DNA from: Pseudorasbora parva
Taxonomy: Eukaryota; Chordata; Actinopteri; Cypriniformes; Gobionidae
Direction: 5' to 3'
DNA: 64,000 nucleotides
Assembly (NCBI RefSeq): GCF_024679245.1
Contig: NC_090182.1
Span: 34,123,047 to 34,187,046 of the forward strand
A model generated the notes under the pieces. The model was not told the origin of the DNA. It did no database searches and was given only the letters and a program-made list of their open reading frames with translations. Positions 31,685 through 43,439 of the stretch are shown in pieces. The position numbers and the translations under genes were made by a program. The number at the start of each line of letters is the position of its first letter. The first letter of the stretch is position 1.

Positions 31685-32330
31685 GATATATATATATTGA
31701 TGTAAACCATGCAGTTCTCTATGTGAAGATATAGTAAAGTGTAATTTATTCCTGTGATCAAAGCTGAATTTATCATCATTACTCCTATCTTCAGTGTCAC
31801 ATGATCCTTCACTAATCATTCTCATGAGGATTTGATGATCAAGAAACATTTATGATTATTATCAGTTGTGCTGCTCACAGTGCTGCTTAATTTTTGTGGA
31901 AACCATCTAAACATTTGTGGTAAAATTAAAAAAGAGAGAAATTAATACTTTTGTTAATCAGACATGCATTAAATTGATCACAAGTGATATTTTTAATATT
32001 ACAAAAGATGATTTATTTAATAAATGCAAATAAATGCTGTCCATTGAACTTTCTATTCATTAAAGAATCCTGAAAAATAACATGTAGGCCATCATTGTTT
32101 CCACAACATTTTTAAGCAGCACAACTGTTTTCAACACAGATAATAATCATAAATGTTTCTTGATTATAAAATCATCATATGAGAATGATTTGTGAAGGAT
32201 CATGTGACACTGGACTGGAGTAATGATGATAAAATCAGCTTTGATCACAGGAATAAACATTGAGATGACTTGAAAAACACACATAAAGCATATATTGTCG
32301 CAATCGTCTGATTGTTGTCGTCACGTTTCA
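31685..32330. repeat. Cyprinid palindromic repeat (hairpin-forming)
   Basis: 31722-31880 and 32108-32285 are inverted copies: CATGATCCTTCACTAATCAT with GATGATCAAGAAACATTTAT on one arm, their complements on the other. The left arm also matches 29055-29231. The loop holds AGTTGTGCTGCTCACAG and its complement. Non-coding. Confidence 0.7.
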
Positions 32331-32753
32331 TAACTCATAACGATTGTTTTCCTTCATCTGCAGCTCCAGCGTGACTGGATATTACCTCTACGAATCCATG
32401 CACTTTTGGACTTTCTGTGAGAGAGTTACTCACCTCATATTTAGATTCGAAAAAAAATGACAGGTCATGCATAGATTATTTTTTGTCTCTGAATTTAAAT
32501 CTTGATGTATTCACATTGGTTTCTCTGTTAATACACTTGCCCGTGACCTCAAGAAGCGCGCTATCAACCGATATTAAAGAAAGCTGTTTTTAGCGTCCCT
32601 GTTAACTTGCCCGCGCTCGCGCAGGTAACGCCGGTACGAATCCAGCTCGGAGCAGGTCGACTAGAATCAGTGAGATCCAGTAAAGTGCGGGGGACAAAAA
32701 TACATTTTATTCAAAGTGAAGGGGACACGTCCCCCGCGTAATCTACGCCCATG

Positions 32754-32993
32754 ATTACACTTCTTATTCTGTAATTAGGGAAATATCATATACACAAAGC
32801 AACTGTGTATATGATATTACCGTATCGACTGTACCAAATGGTAGACTATTTTGCACTGATTTGAAGATTTTTTATGACTCTCTAACATCTATACAAAACA
32901 ATCGAAAAGCTGTCAAGACATCTAAGCTGTTGAAAAGGATACTGAATGTAATATAAATATGATTTATATTAGTTGCAGTTGTTTAAAAAAAAA
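32754..32993 (+). pseudogene. L1-like LINE ORF2 C-terminus and 3' end, piece 4 of 4
   Basis: Right after the 8-bp duplication, LGKYHIHK (32778-32801) appears in frame. This motif is characteristic of the extreme C-terminus of fish L1-like ORF2. Asn/Lys-rich codons (FYDSLTSIQNNRKAVK) follow at 32868-32920, then a short 3' UTR ending in A10 (32984-32993). It completes the LINE begun at 1644. Confidence 0.7.
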
Positions 32994-33930
32994 AGACCTC
33001 CGCGTGCACGCGTAAGACGTCATGACGTCGTAGTGCTATGACGCGCATGACGTCATGTCACTACGGTGGCAGTGGTAGTAGTTGTCATTTTTCTGAGCGC
33101 GATTTCCATAGGTGACGTTAGTCGTTCTAAAAAGCATATTATTAGCATACCTACATGTTTAGCATAGCCTATTGACAAAAACCTGGATAGTGAGTAAAGA
33201 AAGATACAGGTAACGGTATATGTTTTTTGTTTTTGTTTTTTTACTTTCGAGATTTAGTTAGTGTCCACAGCACTGGTGAAAATTCCTCAGGGGAATTATA
33301 TTACATTATTTGTTTGTTAGCTCAAACGCTATAAGTTAACATACATTTGCGTTCATTGGGTTAATTTAACCTTTATTTTACCCTCGTTTGTTGTAACGTT
33401 ACATTTAATCAATTCGTGTTGTTAATATTTTTCAGTAAATAATTCGCTTCTGACAAATAGAGAAGACAGTTTATATAATTAAACACTTTTGAACACTCAA
33501 TGAAACACTCGGTTATACTCGATTGGTTTCCTTACTAACGTACAATGTGTGATTTTAATAATACAGGCTGTGATATGATAATTAATACACACTACGTCAT
33601 GATTATTACAAGCTAAATCGAAATTTGACATACCAAGTTGAAATTATGATATAAACAATTGAAAGTAAGACACACAAAGTTGATTTATAAATCATAATTT
33701 TATCTTTTTCATCTCAAAATTGTGTTTTTAGTCTCATAATTATGATTTAACATGTCACACTGTTACCTGGTTTCTTAGACAAGCTTTATGCCTGGCCCAG
33801 ACTAAATTGCATGTTTGAGAAGTCTTCATTTAAAGCAATTTGCAATGACATATCTTCTCATGCCATTGTTTTGTCTCGATGCAGGCCAGTAATGCTTTTT
33901 TCTTTCTTTTTTTCTTTCATTTAAAAAAGC
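32994..33930. other. Non-coding stretch starting with a CRE-rich segment
   Basis: GTAAGACGTCATGACGTCG and CGCATGACGTCATGTCAC at about 33010-33062 hold several CREB/ATF-type TGACGTCA or near-matches within 50 bp in a CpG-rich patch. The remaining ~850 bp are AT-rich, with no convincing frame or inverted ends. Confidence 0.4.
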
Positions 33931-34328
33931 TGCTTAAAGAGATAGTTCACACAAAAATGAAAATTATCCCATAATTTACTCACCCTCAAGTCATGTAGGG
34001 TGACAAGCCAGACCCACATCAAGATGTTTTGTCTGGAAACTCACCATTGACAGGGCTCAATCCGAGGGGCGGGATAAACGGTTGTCTTTCAAACTCCCCT
34101 CTGCACGCGATAGGATAGGTACAACCAACCAGAGCAACGAAGGTGAAACGGAGCTCGTTGATAGATTAAACATTTGCCGTTACCGGTCAGCAAATCTCTG
34201 AACACATCTTCCCTTTTTAAGAATGACTTCAGTGCCGTTCTTTTCTCAGAGAAAAGCTTAACTCCAAATCTTCCAGAGTCACAGTCAAAGCTGATTCGAA
34301 AGACCGCCGTTCGCCAGTTTCTGTGTTT

Positions 34329-36092
34329 AATATTGAATTATGCTTAATACTGTGCTTAATACTGAAATATGCGTCTACAGCAGTGGCTTATAGCCGACAG
34401 CATGACAGAATGTGCAATGCTGCTCAAAACGCTATGTTCTTCACCAAATGAATGAGAAGGATTTTTTTAATCTAAACAAAGGGCTATGGGATTGTAAAAT
34501 TTATCGATGCGATTTATGATTTAATGAAATGACTTATAAAATAACCAAATATAACCTGTAATACAACATGAACGCCGCCTCAGATCTGTTATTCAGAATG
34601 TGTGGACGCACTTCCAAGAACAACGTGCTGAAACGTCACCTAAACCCAATTAATTCAAAACAATTTATTAAAATATTGTTTTCATTAATGTTATGTAATG
34701 TGACAGTCCCAATCATAGTTATTATTAAATGGACTGCATTTATATAGCGCTTTTATCCAAAGCGCTTTACATTTTTGCCTCACATTCACCCATTCATACA
34801 CCGACGGCGATGTCAGCCATGTAAGGCGCCATCCAGCTCGTCGGGAGCAGCTGGGGTTAGGTGTCTTGCTCATGGACACTTCGACACTTGGTCAGGTGGA
34901 ACCGGGGATTGAACCACCAACCTTCTGGTTTGTAGACAACCTACATGAACCACTGAGCGACTGCCGCCCCATTAGTCATGCATGGCTGTTTGAACTGTGT
35001 GAGCTGAAGCGGATGCGCTGAATCAACACTGTACACTGAAGCTCTTTGTTAGCGCATTATTTAACTCAACAAAAAGCTTCCTATATGAGATTAATCAGAT
35101 TTATATAAAGTAAACAAAATATTACAAATTATATAGGCCTATTCACAAAATCATGCGAATGCACAAGAGAACTTGAATTGAGTTGCTAATATTCATATTC
35201 AGAATGGGAGACGCGTACACGCGCTAGTCCTGGAACAACGCTCTTAACACGGCACCTAAACCCAATCAATTAATTTATTTATTTATTTTTGGTATATAAT
35301 ATGATCGTCCCAATCATAGTCATTATGCATTGCTCTGTATGCGCTAAAGCCGAAGTACTGAATGAAAACCGGTAGCCATCATCACTGACTGAAGCCACTT
35401 GCTAGTGCGTTTTATTTCACTAAAAGAAACGCATCCTTTATGATTGATCACATATATAACGTTACAAAATAAATGTAATATTACAAATTACTTCAGCACA
35501 ATCTGATGCGAATGCATAAATGAACTTGAACTAGTTACATGCGCGAGTCAGAATGCGTGACTCATGTTGTGCATGCGCTCTTCCTGGATCAACGCAATGA
35601 AACACACGGCAAATAAACCCAAATAATTAACAATCACAATGTTTTATTACAATAGTGTTCTCATTAATGTTGTGTAATATGATAGTCCCAATCATAGTCA
35701 TTATTAGCTGTGCATTGCTGTTGGAGCTGAAGCTGATCACTGCCACGCTTTTACTACCGCTCGCCTCTAACGTTAGTTATTAACCAAAAGCATCCTTATG
35801 AGATAAATCCGCTATAGATAGGCCTGCACAAAATAAACACAATATTACAACTTACATTTGCACAAAACAAAAGGCTGCGAATGCACATGCAAACTTGCAG
35901 TCATGATGAAGGTGTAACTTCTGCTGTAAAATGATCTCAAATAGAACTGGGGCACGCTCGCTTAATTTTTCCTCCCGTTTCGCGGTTGAGCCGCACGCAC
36001 GCGCATGACCCTGCTTAATCGATGATCGATAAGTCTTATCGATCAAATGTCTTATCGACAATTAATCGATCATCGATTAATCGTTGACATCC
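34329..36092 (-). mobile_element. Truncated hAT-like element with 355-380-bp internal tandem repeats
   Basis: The right end complement reads TAGGGATGTCAACGATTAAT followed by CGATGATCGAT-rich sequence, a fish hAT terminus. The left end has no matching TIR, and I find no 8-bp duplication, so it is truncated or rearranged. GTCCCAATCATAGT(C/T)ATTAT recurs at 34707, 35308 and 35686, and each time the GTGCATTGCTG/ACATGCGCG context repeats. Allowing for the SINE, the period is ~355-380 bp. Confidence 0.6.
34729..34972 (-). repeat. SINE-like repeat (TTTATATAGCGCTTTTATCC type)
   Basis: It contains TATATAGCGCTTTTATCCAA, ACATTCACCCATTCATACAC, a CTTGCTCATGGACACTTCGA block and CCGGGGATTGAACCACCAAC. This is a tRNA-like/L2-tail repeat very common in fish. 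It interrupts the hAT internal repeat. Confidence 0.55.
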
Positions 36093-37360
36093 CTAACTAG
36101 AAGCACACAAACGTAACTCGGCCGTGGTCATTATGGCCCCGCCCACCGACTCTATACACGATGTGATTGGCCCGACAAGAGTTTGTCATTTACAGCTCAG
36201 AAGGGTATTGAGAGTTGCTACGCGGGCAGATAAGATTTGCTGCCGCTAGGGTGTGTCTAGATTTCTAGGCTAGTCATATATGACTTTGTCCTTTCAGATG
36301 AATACAGTCAGTTATATTAAAACATGTCCTGGCTAATCCAAGCTTTATAATGGCAGTATAATGGCTTATAAAAGTGCTCCACTCTGCTCTGGAGGGTTAA
36401 TGAATGAAGTCCTTCTTCAGAAGGAATCTGCGTATAATCTGGGTATCTGGGTAAATATAATAAAAATATCTGTATTTAACACGATATAAAGTAAAATATC
36501 TAGCCTCCGCCAAACCGCCTTCCGTATTCAACTTGCGCAAAAAGTGTCTGGTGGAGGCTAAGTAGCCCTTAAACCCATCGATTCGCTTCAGAAGGCCTTA
36601 ATTAACCCTTTGTAGCATTATAATTATAATTATACCATTATAATATTTTATAATGGATGGATGCCCTTTTTTGGTCTTTACATTTTGGGCTGCATTCACT
36701 GCCATTACGAAGCTTGAATTAGCCAGGACATGTTTTAAAGGGGGGGGGGGGGGGGTGAAATGCTGTTTCATGCATACTGAGCTTTTTACACTGTTAAAGA
36801 CTTGAATTCCCATCCTAAACTTGGACAAAGTTTGAAAAACTAATGTTGGATGTTTGATGGAGTATTTCTGTTTTAAAAATACTCCTTCCGGTTTCTCACA
36901 AGTTTCGGAGAGTTTTTTTCGAGTATGGGTCGGCTTGACGTTAATAGAGCGGAAGGTTTTTGTATGGGCCGTACGTGCTCTTCTCCCGGAAGGGTGCGCA
37001 CGAGCGTGACTAGAGCTAGAGAGGAAATGCACACTCATAAACACTCTCTCAGGTGCAGATCCAGTCGTCCGTGAACACTTATGTAAGTTATAGTCCGCGC
37101 CGCGCTCCACTTCATTTCTCCACTTTGACATCAAGCGAATTCAAAGCATTAGCACAGCATTCCGGGAAGGCAGCGCTGCATTTGAACCGATTTGAACGCA
37201 GAAATGACGGGAAGCTTCACAACATCTCTTCAGTCGCACCGCAAAGTGGATCTCCACACTCCAAGAAGTGTGTTTTTGACGGAGCGGTCCCAGCGATAAA
37301 GGTTCGTTCCTTCTTTGGAAGCAGCCGGTGAGTAAAACTGCTTCAAATGTCTATGCTGTT

Positions 37361-39465
37361 TAGTGATCAACCGATATATCGGATTCCCGATATTTTCCCA
37401 GATATTTAAGCATTTTCCCATAACCGGGTATCAGTTTTGTAATATCGGATTTCCCGATAAATGGCGCCATCTTGTGGACGTTTTGAGAATTGCATACAAG
37501 CGCGCCATTAACGGACTGTGAGGGTAGATGAGTCAACAACGGTGTTTAAAGGTAAAATAACCTGCATCCCTTAATTAATAAACTTTGTTTGACATAACAT
37601 TAATGCACAATTGAGATATGCACAAATAAGATGTTATGAGATGATATTATATAGTTTAAACTTGGCACTGTAGAGACGACTCATTGACAGAGTCGTCAGG
37701 TAATCCGTTATGTCACAATAAAGACGTAACTTCACATGAATGAAACAAAACAGCCTTGAATGAGAGCATGATGGAAGTAAAAGCACCGAATTTCTTTCTT
37801 TCTGTGTGTTTATGCTCAGTTGCATTCAGCCGTTCACTCACTGAGTTGTTGCTCCAGCATATATGCTAACGTTACCATAGGCTATGTAGGCTAAACAAGA
37901 CAGACTCGTTTAAAACTCCTTAAATTATATTAACGTCTGCTATATAACATTTATATAATAAACATCTTATTAATTACAGCTCCGTGAAAATGAATTATTT
38001 GGCCACCATGAATGAGAGCATGTTGGAAAGCGCTAAACTTATTTCTCTCTCTGTGTTGTTTATGCTCTGTCGCATTCTCTCACGGAGTTGCTGCTCCAGC
38101 ATAGGATAGTCACCGTATGTAAACAAGACCGACTCGTTTAAAACTCCTAATTATATTAACGTCTGCTATATAACATTTATATAATAAATAACTTTTAAAT
38201 AATTAATAATTAATTACAGCTCCGTGAAAATGTATTATTAGGCCACCATGAATGAGAGCATGTTGGAAACAAGGGGGTAATCTAGGACTCGGAAAGCATT
38301 CCAGCCATAGGGGCTGCCATTGCTAACCAAGCCATCACCTGCTGTTAGCATCCCATTGACTCCCATTCATTTTTGAGTCACTTTGACAGTGAATAACTTT
38401 ACATCAGAGGCGTTTAAAGATTCCATTTGTCTATTGTTTATTTCTAAAGAAACTCGACAATGCATAAAAGGCTCCATTACCTTGTATCTTACACTATCGC
38501 CCCGCATAACCTTTTTTTGTAAAAATAGGCTAACTATTGCGTCATGACCAACGCGAACTCCTTTACTGACATCACTTTCTGCCATTGAAGTCAATGGCAT
38601 AGCTCTGTCCATTTATTTTACTATGGTTGGAAAGCGTTAAACTTTTTTCTCTCTCTGTGTTGTTTGCTCTGTCGCATTCTCTCACGGAGTTGCAGCTCCA
38701 GCATATAGGCTAGTCACCGTATGTAAACAAGACCGACTCGTTTAAAACTCCTAATTATATTAGCGTCTGCTATATAACATTTATATAATAAATATCGAAT
38801 TAATTACAGCTCCGTGAAAATGTATTATTCCTATCTCCGCGAGATGTGTAAGTAAAACGCAGAGATGAAAACAGCGCTGTCGTCAGCATTTCATAGACAT
38901 ACACAAACATTAATTTTGATACCGTACTAGATGAGATAAGAAAAAGAAACAAACCCGCGAATACATCATAGCTATTACAATTCCAGAGAATATTCAATCT
39001 TTAGTCTATTAAACACACAAACCTTTTAAAACTGTAGTTTAAAATGAATGCTTATATTTATGCTCATAGTTATGGGGATTTGATAGACTCAACTCTCATT
39101 TATGTTCTCCATTTGAAAATATTAGACTTTATATATGTATTTTGCCTGTTGTTAATACGGCTGCATTTATAAATAAAAAGTTGAAACGGCATTAATGTTA
39201 AAAAGACTGCACTGTATTTAAAAAAAAAGCCAATTTTTTCAGACTATTTATTGATGTAGATGTCTTTTGTTCTGTGGGTGAAAGGGAGTGAAACCGCAAA
39301 GATTACAGTGTTTAAAAAGCGCAGTTAAGTGCTGTTGCTGTAATTGTAAAAAACAGAAATAACACAATAAATAAATAAATATCAGTTCTATATATCGGGT
39401 TATCGGCACATAAACATCAAAATAATCGGTATCGGCTATAAAAAATCAATATCGGTCTATCACTA
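37361..39465. mobile_element. hAT-type element nested in the TTAA element
   Basis: The ends TAGTGATCAACCGATAT and (inverted) TAGTGATAGACCGATAT are flanked by ATGCTGTT on both sides (37353-37360 and 39466-39473), a perfect 8-bp duplication. No transposase. Internally a ~250-bp unit (CTCACGGAGTTGC...CAGCTCCGTGAAAATG...GAGAGCATG) is repeated from about 37750, 38000 and 38640. Confidence 0.85.
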
Positions 39466-39990
39466 ATGCTGTTGCTTATTGTCGCATGAGTAAACATCAG
39501 TAAACGACACGATCGCGTGCTTCGTCATTCAAATGCGCTAACAGACTCCATTGTTATTCTTTATATAACGTTACACTAGTCTGATGTGCAAAACCGCTTT
39601 GCTTGCTACTGCTAAGGTTTAGTCCCATACGATAGTCCATAAACCGAATCATGTCCTCATAAACTGCGAGTAAAAACACACAGATGTTGACAGTCCACTA
39701 AATACAGTACATACCACAGAGACGGACGTCCTGCTGTTGCTGTTTCTCCTGTTCAATTTATTTCAGCCTCCGAATTTGATTCTGGATCATATCTATTAGC
39801 TGAGATCGATAGCAAGGGTTTCTCCACCCTTGAGGACGTCATCGCTTTGCGCATTCGTCATTCTTTAGCTCCGCCCGCACGTTTTTTTCCGGAAAGACTC
39901 GGTACAGCCTATATTTCTTTTATAAATATAATAAAACTAAAGACTTTTCGGAGATATGAAGGATGCAATATTACTCTATAGTTACTCAAG
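38571..39990. repeat. 1,420-bp tandem duplication, first copy
   Basis: It starts ATCACTTTCTGCCATTGAAG and ends GTTACTCAAG, then restarts at 39991. It spans the right half of the nested hAT plus most of the right arm of the TTAA element. Confidence 0.95.
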
Positions 39991-41410
39991 ATCACTTTCT
40001 GCCATTGAAGTCAATGGCATAGCTCTGTCCATTTATTTTACTATGGTTGGAAAGCGTTAAACTTTTTTCTCTCTCTGTGTTGTTTGCTCTGTCGCATTCT
40101 CTCACGGAGTTGCAGCTCCAGCATATAGGCTAGTCACCATATGTAAACAAGACCGACTCGTTTAAAACTCCTAATTATATTAGCGTCTGCTATATAACAT
40201 TTATATAATAAATATCGAATTAATTACAGCTCCGTGAAAATGTATTATTCCTATCTCCGCGAGATGTGTAAGTTAAACGCAGAGATGAAAACAGCGCTGT
40301 CGTCAGCATTTCATAGACATACACAAACATTAATTTTGATACCGTACTAGATGAGATAAGAAAAAGAAACAAACCCGCGAATACATCATAGCTATTACAA
40401 TTCCAGAGAATATTCAATCTTTAGTCTATTAAACACACAAACCTTTTAAAACTGTAGTTTAAAATGAATGCTTATATTTATGCTCATAGTTATGGGGATT
40501 TGATAGACTCAACTCTCATTTATGTTCTCCATTTGAAAATATTAGACTTTATATATGTATTTTGCCTGTTGTTAATACGGCTGCATTTATAAATAAAAAG
40601 TTGAAACGGCATTAATGTTAAAAAGACTGCACTGTATTTAAAAAAAAAGCCAATTTTTTCAGACTATTTATTGATGTAGATGTCTTTTGTTCTGTGGGTG
40701 AAAGGGAGTGAAACCGCAAAGATTACAGTGTTTAAAAAGCGCAGTTAAGTGCTGTTGCTGTAATTGTAAAAAACAGAAATAACACAATAAATAAATAAAT
40801 ATCAGTTCTATATATCGGGTTATCGGCACATAAACATCAAAATAATCGGTATCGGCTATAAAAAATCAATATCGGTCTATCACTAATGCTGTTGCTTATT
40901 GTCGCATGAGTAAACATCAGTAAACGACACGATCGCGTGCTTCGTCATTCAAATGCGCTAACAGACTCCATTGTTATTCTTTATATAACGTTACACTAGT
41001 CTGATGTGCAAAACCGCTTTGCTTGCTACTGCTAAGGTTTAGTCCCATACGATAGTCCATAAACCGAATCATGTCCTCATAAACTGCGAGTAAAAACACA
41101 CAGATGTTGACAGTCCACTAAATACAGTACATACCACAGAGACGGACGTCCTGCTGTTGCTGTTTCTCCTGTTCAATTTATTTCAGCCTCCGAATTTGAT
41201 TCTGGATCATATCTATTAGCTGAGATCGATAGCAAGGGTTTCTCCACCCTTGAGGACGTCATCGCTTTGCGCATTCGTCATTCTTTAGCTCCGCCCGCAC
41301 GTTTTTTTCCGGAAAGACTCGGTACAGCCTATATTTCTTTTATAAATATAATAAAACTAAAGACTTTTCGGAGATATGAAGGATGCAATATTACTCTATA
41401 GTTACTCAAG
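39991..41410. repeat. 1,420-bp tandem duplication, second copy
   Basis: It matches 38571-39990 at a constant offset of 1,420. I see only about two substitutions (near 40138 and 40272) and no indels. After GTTACTCAAG at 41401-41410 the unique sequence ATTGACACAAG continues the TTAA element. Confidence 0.95.
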
Positions 41411-41841
41411 ATTGACACAAGATTGACTGAAACTGAGTGTTTCACCCCCCCTTTAAAATAACTCTGATTGTATTCATCTGAAATAACAATGTCATATACA
41501 CCTAGGATGGCTTGAGGTGAGTAAATTATGCCTGGGGTAATTTTAATTTTTGGGTTAACTATCTTTAAAATGTCCTTGTCTCTGAAACCAGGGTTATGAT
41601 TTTTTTTTCTTATGTGGCGGAAATGGTGTTTCATAATTTCGGGCATAACAGATGAATACAACATTTTTGGCATACAGTAAAACAGCAGTTTTGGGCATGA
41701 TAGAAAAGCCTTCAGTCCATGTGCTGGATAAACGAGACAGGTCTAACTGCAGAACCACAGAACCCATATATGACACTCACAACAGTCTGAGGACGACAAC
41801 AGCGCCACGCCACAGTCTCATGCCGGAATTGGGCGGAGCTG

Positions 41842-42886
41842 ATTTATCTTCAAGCCCAAAGTTTAAAGGATGTTAATAATGTCATGTATTTAATTAAATA
41901 AGTTCTAACTGAAGATAGATAGAGAGATGATAGATAGGCTAGATAGATATACTCACTCATAGTTAAATCATATAAATATGTTTTAAAATAAACAATACTG
42001 GATAACAATACAAAATAAAATAATTTACGTGAAACAGTTTATTTATAAAACAACATTGTAACGTTTTTAAAGTAAAAAGTTGCTATTATTATTATTTTTT
42101 TATTTATATTTATATTATGTCTTAAATATTATATTAGATAAACTGAACACAAAGCTTAACACACACAAAATGGAAACAAAGATTGAGCATTTGAACACTT
42201 ATTTTTATGACACAATATATTTTCTTTTACTCAAGCATCTCAGAATAAACCTTTTTTTCACATTACACAATTCTACACTGTAATGCATGATTTAAGCTGA
42301 TTCAGATTAATCAAACCTCAAAACACACAAAAATTGTTTTTAATTTTATAAAATGTCCCCTTAATAATCCCTTTAAGTAGCAAAGGTATCATATACTAGC
42401 TGTGGTTTGCTTTAAAAAAATACACAATCAGACCAAGGGGAATAAATTGAACTAAGTTGAAAGTTATTGCACAGCAGGTACATGACAAATTAAATCTAAA
42501 ATAAATTTAACCTCTATAAACATTGACAGATTGTCTCTTTGGCCAGTTGTCGTCAACCATTCAGCCTGTGAAAGTTGAAGGGCTTTTTCCTAGTCTTCCA
42601 CTTTCAAATTTCAGAAATCACGGCTCTTCCACTTAACTGTTGAAAAATGTTGGTTGTTCCATAGTCTTTACACTGCAGTGCAGAGGTCTTCTGTGATCCG
42701 TGGCTCCTTCATGAGACAAGGGTACAAAAAAATAGGATGAAATTTTGGAAGTGTTTTTACAATATCGTGTGTGAAATTCAGTTTCTCATGTCTATATTTC
42801 TGACATAAATTATACCCTGTTACAATCAAATTAATTAACCATTTTCATTTCAAAATGTATACAGAAATCAAAGGCAAGCATTTCAT
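41842..42886. other. AT-rich stretch, no gene recognised
   Basis: Short GATA/GATAGATA runs (41918-41955), then AT-rich DNA. On the minus strand, about 42590-42720 has a fairly open frame after a pyrimidine-rich tract, but it matches nothing I know. Confidence 0.3.
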
Positions 42887-43378
42887 AGGGCTTTTCACAC
42901 TGAGCTTATCGTCATTCTAAACACACTTTTAACCTCGGGTAAAGTAACATTTCACACTTTTATATTTACGTGCTTTGGACAGTCACTGAAGTACGGTGCA
43001 TTCTATATAAATAATGCATTCAGCACTGAAGAGGAAAAACATCAAATGCAAACAGAAAACGCAATAAATGCAGCGAAGAAGAGACCATTTAAATTATTGT
43101 ATAGTCTGAAATGTCCATTCAGGATAAACTTATAATACAAGGACATGCAAAGCTTGAGCATTTATGAAAACATTGTGTGCAGTGTCCGTCCAGTCAGTGA
43201 CCCTGATACTGCACATAAGGATGTTATCCCATGGTTTATTAGAGTACAGTGTGGAACGGCAGTGTATGAATACCCAGGATTAATTGTTCATCTCAGGTAA
43301 ATGATGATCAGTGTGAAACATGAAGCAAGATAGGATTCTGTATACCTGGAGTTTACTATTTCAAGTGTGAAAAGCCCT
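42887..43378. mobile_element. MITE with AGGGCTTTTCACACT inverted ends
   Basis: The left end AGGGCTTTTCACACTGAGC and the right end CAAGTGTGAAAAGCCCT are inverted copies. The sub-terminal AACCTCGGGTAAAGTAAC and CCTGGAGTTTACTATTT also correspond. ~490 bp, non-coding, a common cyprinid repeat type. Confidence 0.7.
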
Positions 43379-43439
43379 CATATTTTTTTATCCTAATGAA
43401 GAGAAGCTTGTGTTAAAAAAATATGTTTTACCTTTCCCT

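Larger units (their letters stand above)
7445..32753. mobile_element. hAT-like TIR element expanded by nested insertions (outer boundaries)
   Basis: The left end is CAGGGGCGTGGCCATC at 7445. The right end, inverted, is CATGGGCGTAGATTACGCGG, finishing at 32753. The flanks ATTAAACT (7437-7444) and ATTACACT (32754-32761) form an 8-bp duplication with one mismatch, and the L1-like LINE frame resumes right after. Own sequence covers about 7445-7608, 28958-29231, the duplicate 29396-29648 and 31685-32753. The rest is later insertions. No transposase was recognised. Confidence 0.65.
33996..36272 (-). mobile_element. TAGCC-type TIR element, copy 3 (inverted, split)
   Basis: The parts 33996-34328 and 36093-36272 are the reverse complement of the 16209-16725 copy and join at its CTTCTAGTAAACACA segment, where the truncated hAT was inserted. 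Non-coding. Confidence 0.75.
36735..41456. mobile_element. TTAA-flanked Kolobok-like element (G-run ends), copy 1
   Basis: The left end is TTAAA, a run of G, then TGAAATGCTGTTTCATGC. The right end is GTGTTTCACCCCCCCTTTAA. TTAA lies at both borders. 36850-37340 contains the family's conserved arm (AATACTCCTTCCGGTTTCTC, AAGTGTGTTTTTGACGGAGC). In full-length relatives that AAGTGTGTTTTTGG segment opens a THAP-domain exon, so this copy is probably an internal-deletion derivative. It carries a nested hAT and the 1,420-bp duplication. Confidence 0.65.
33932..41578. mobile_element. Cyprinid TIR repeat split by two nested clusters
   Basis: The left end AAAGAGATAGTTCACACAAA (33936) and the right end TTTTTGGGTTAACTATCTTT (41548-41572) are the repeat's two termini. 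Interior pieces 36273-36734 and 41457-41575 link up (CTGGCTAATCCAAGCTTTAT, TCATATACACCTAGGATGG). Insertions are the TAGCC element (33996-36272) and the TTAA element (36735-41456). Confidence 0.65.

Noticed and set aside
34729..34972. tRNA gene in the SINE-like repeat
   Set aside because: Only a loose B-box-like GGGGATTGAACCACC is present. No cloverleaf could be drawn, so it is kept as a SINE-like repeat.
36598..37134. 178-residue minus-strand frame
   Set aside because: It crosses the terminal G-run and arm of the TTAA element with no conserved motif; the related copy at 43777-44978 does not preserve it.
38800..40417. Two near-identical 65-residue minus-strand frames at 38800-38997 and 40220-40417
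   Set aside because: They are the same non-coding hAT sequence seen twice because of the 1,420-bp duplication.
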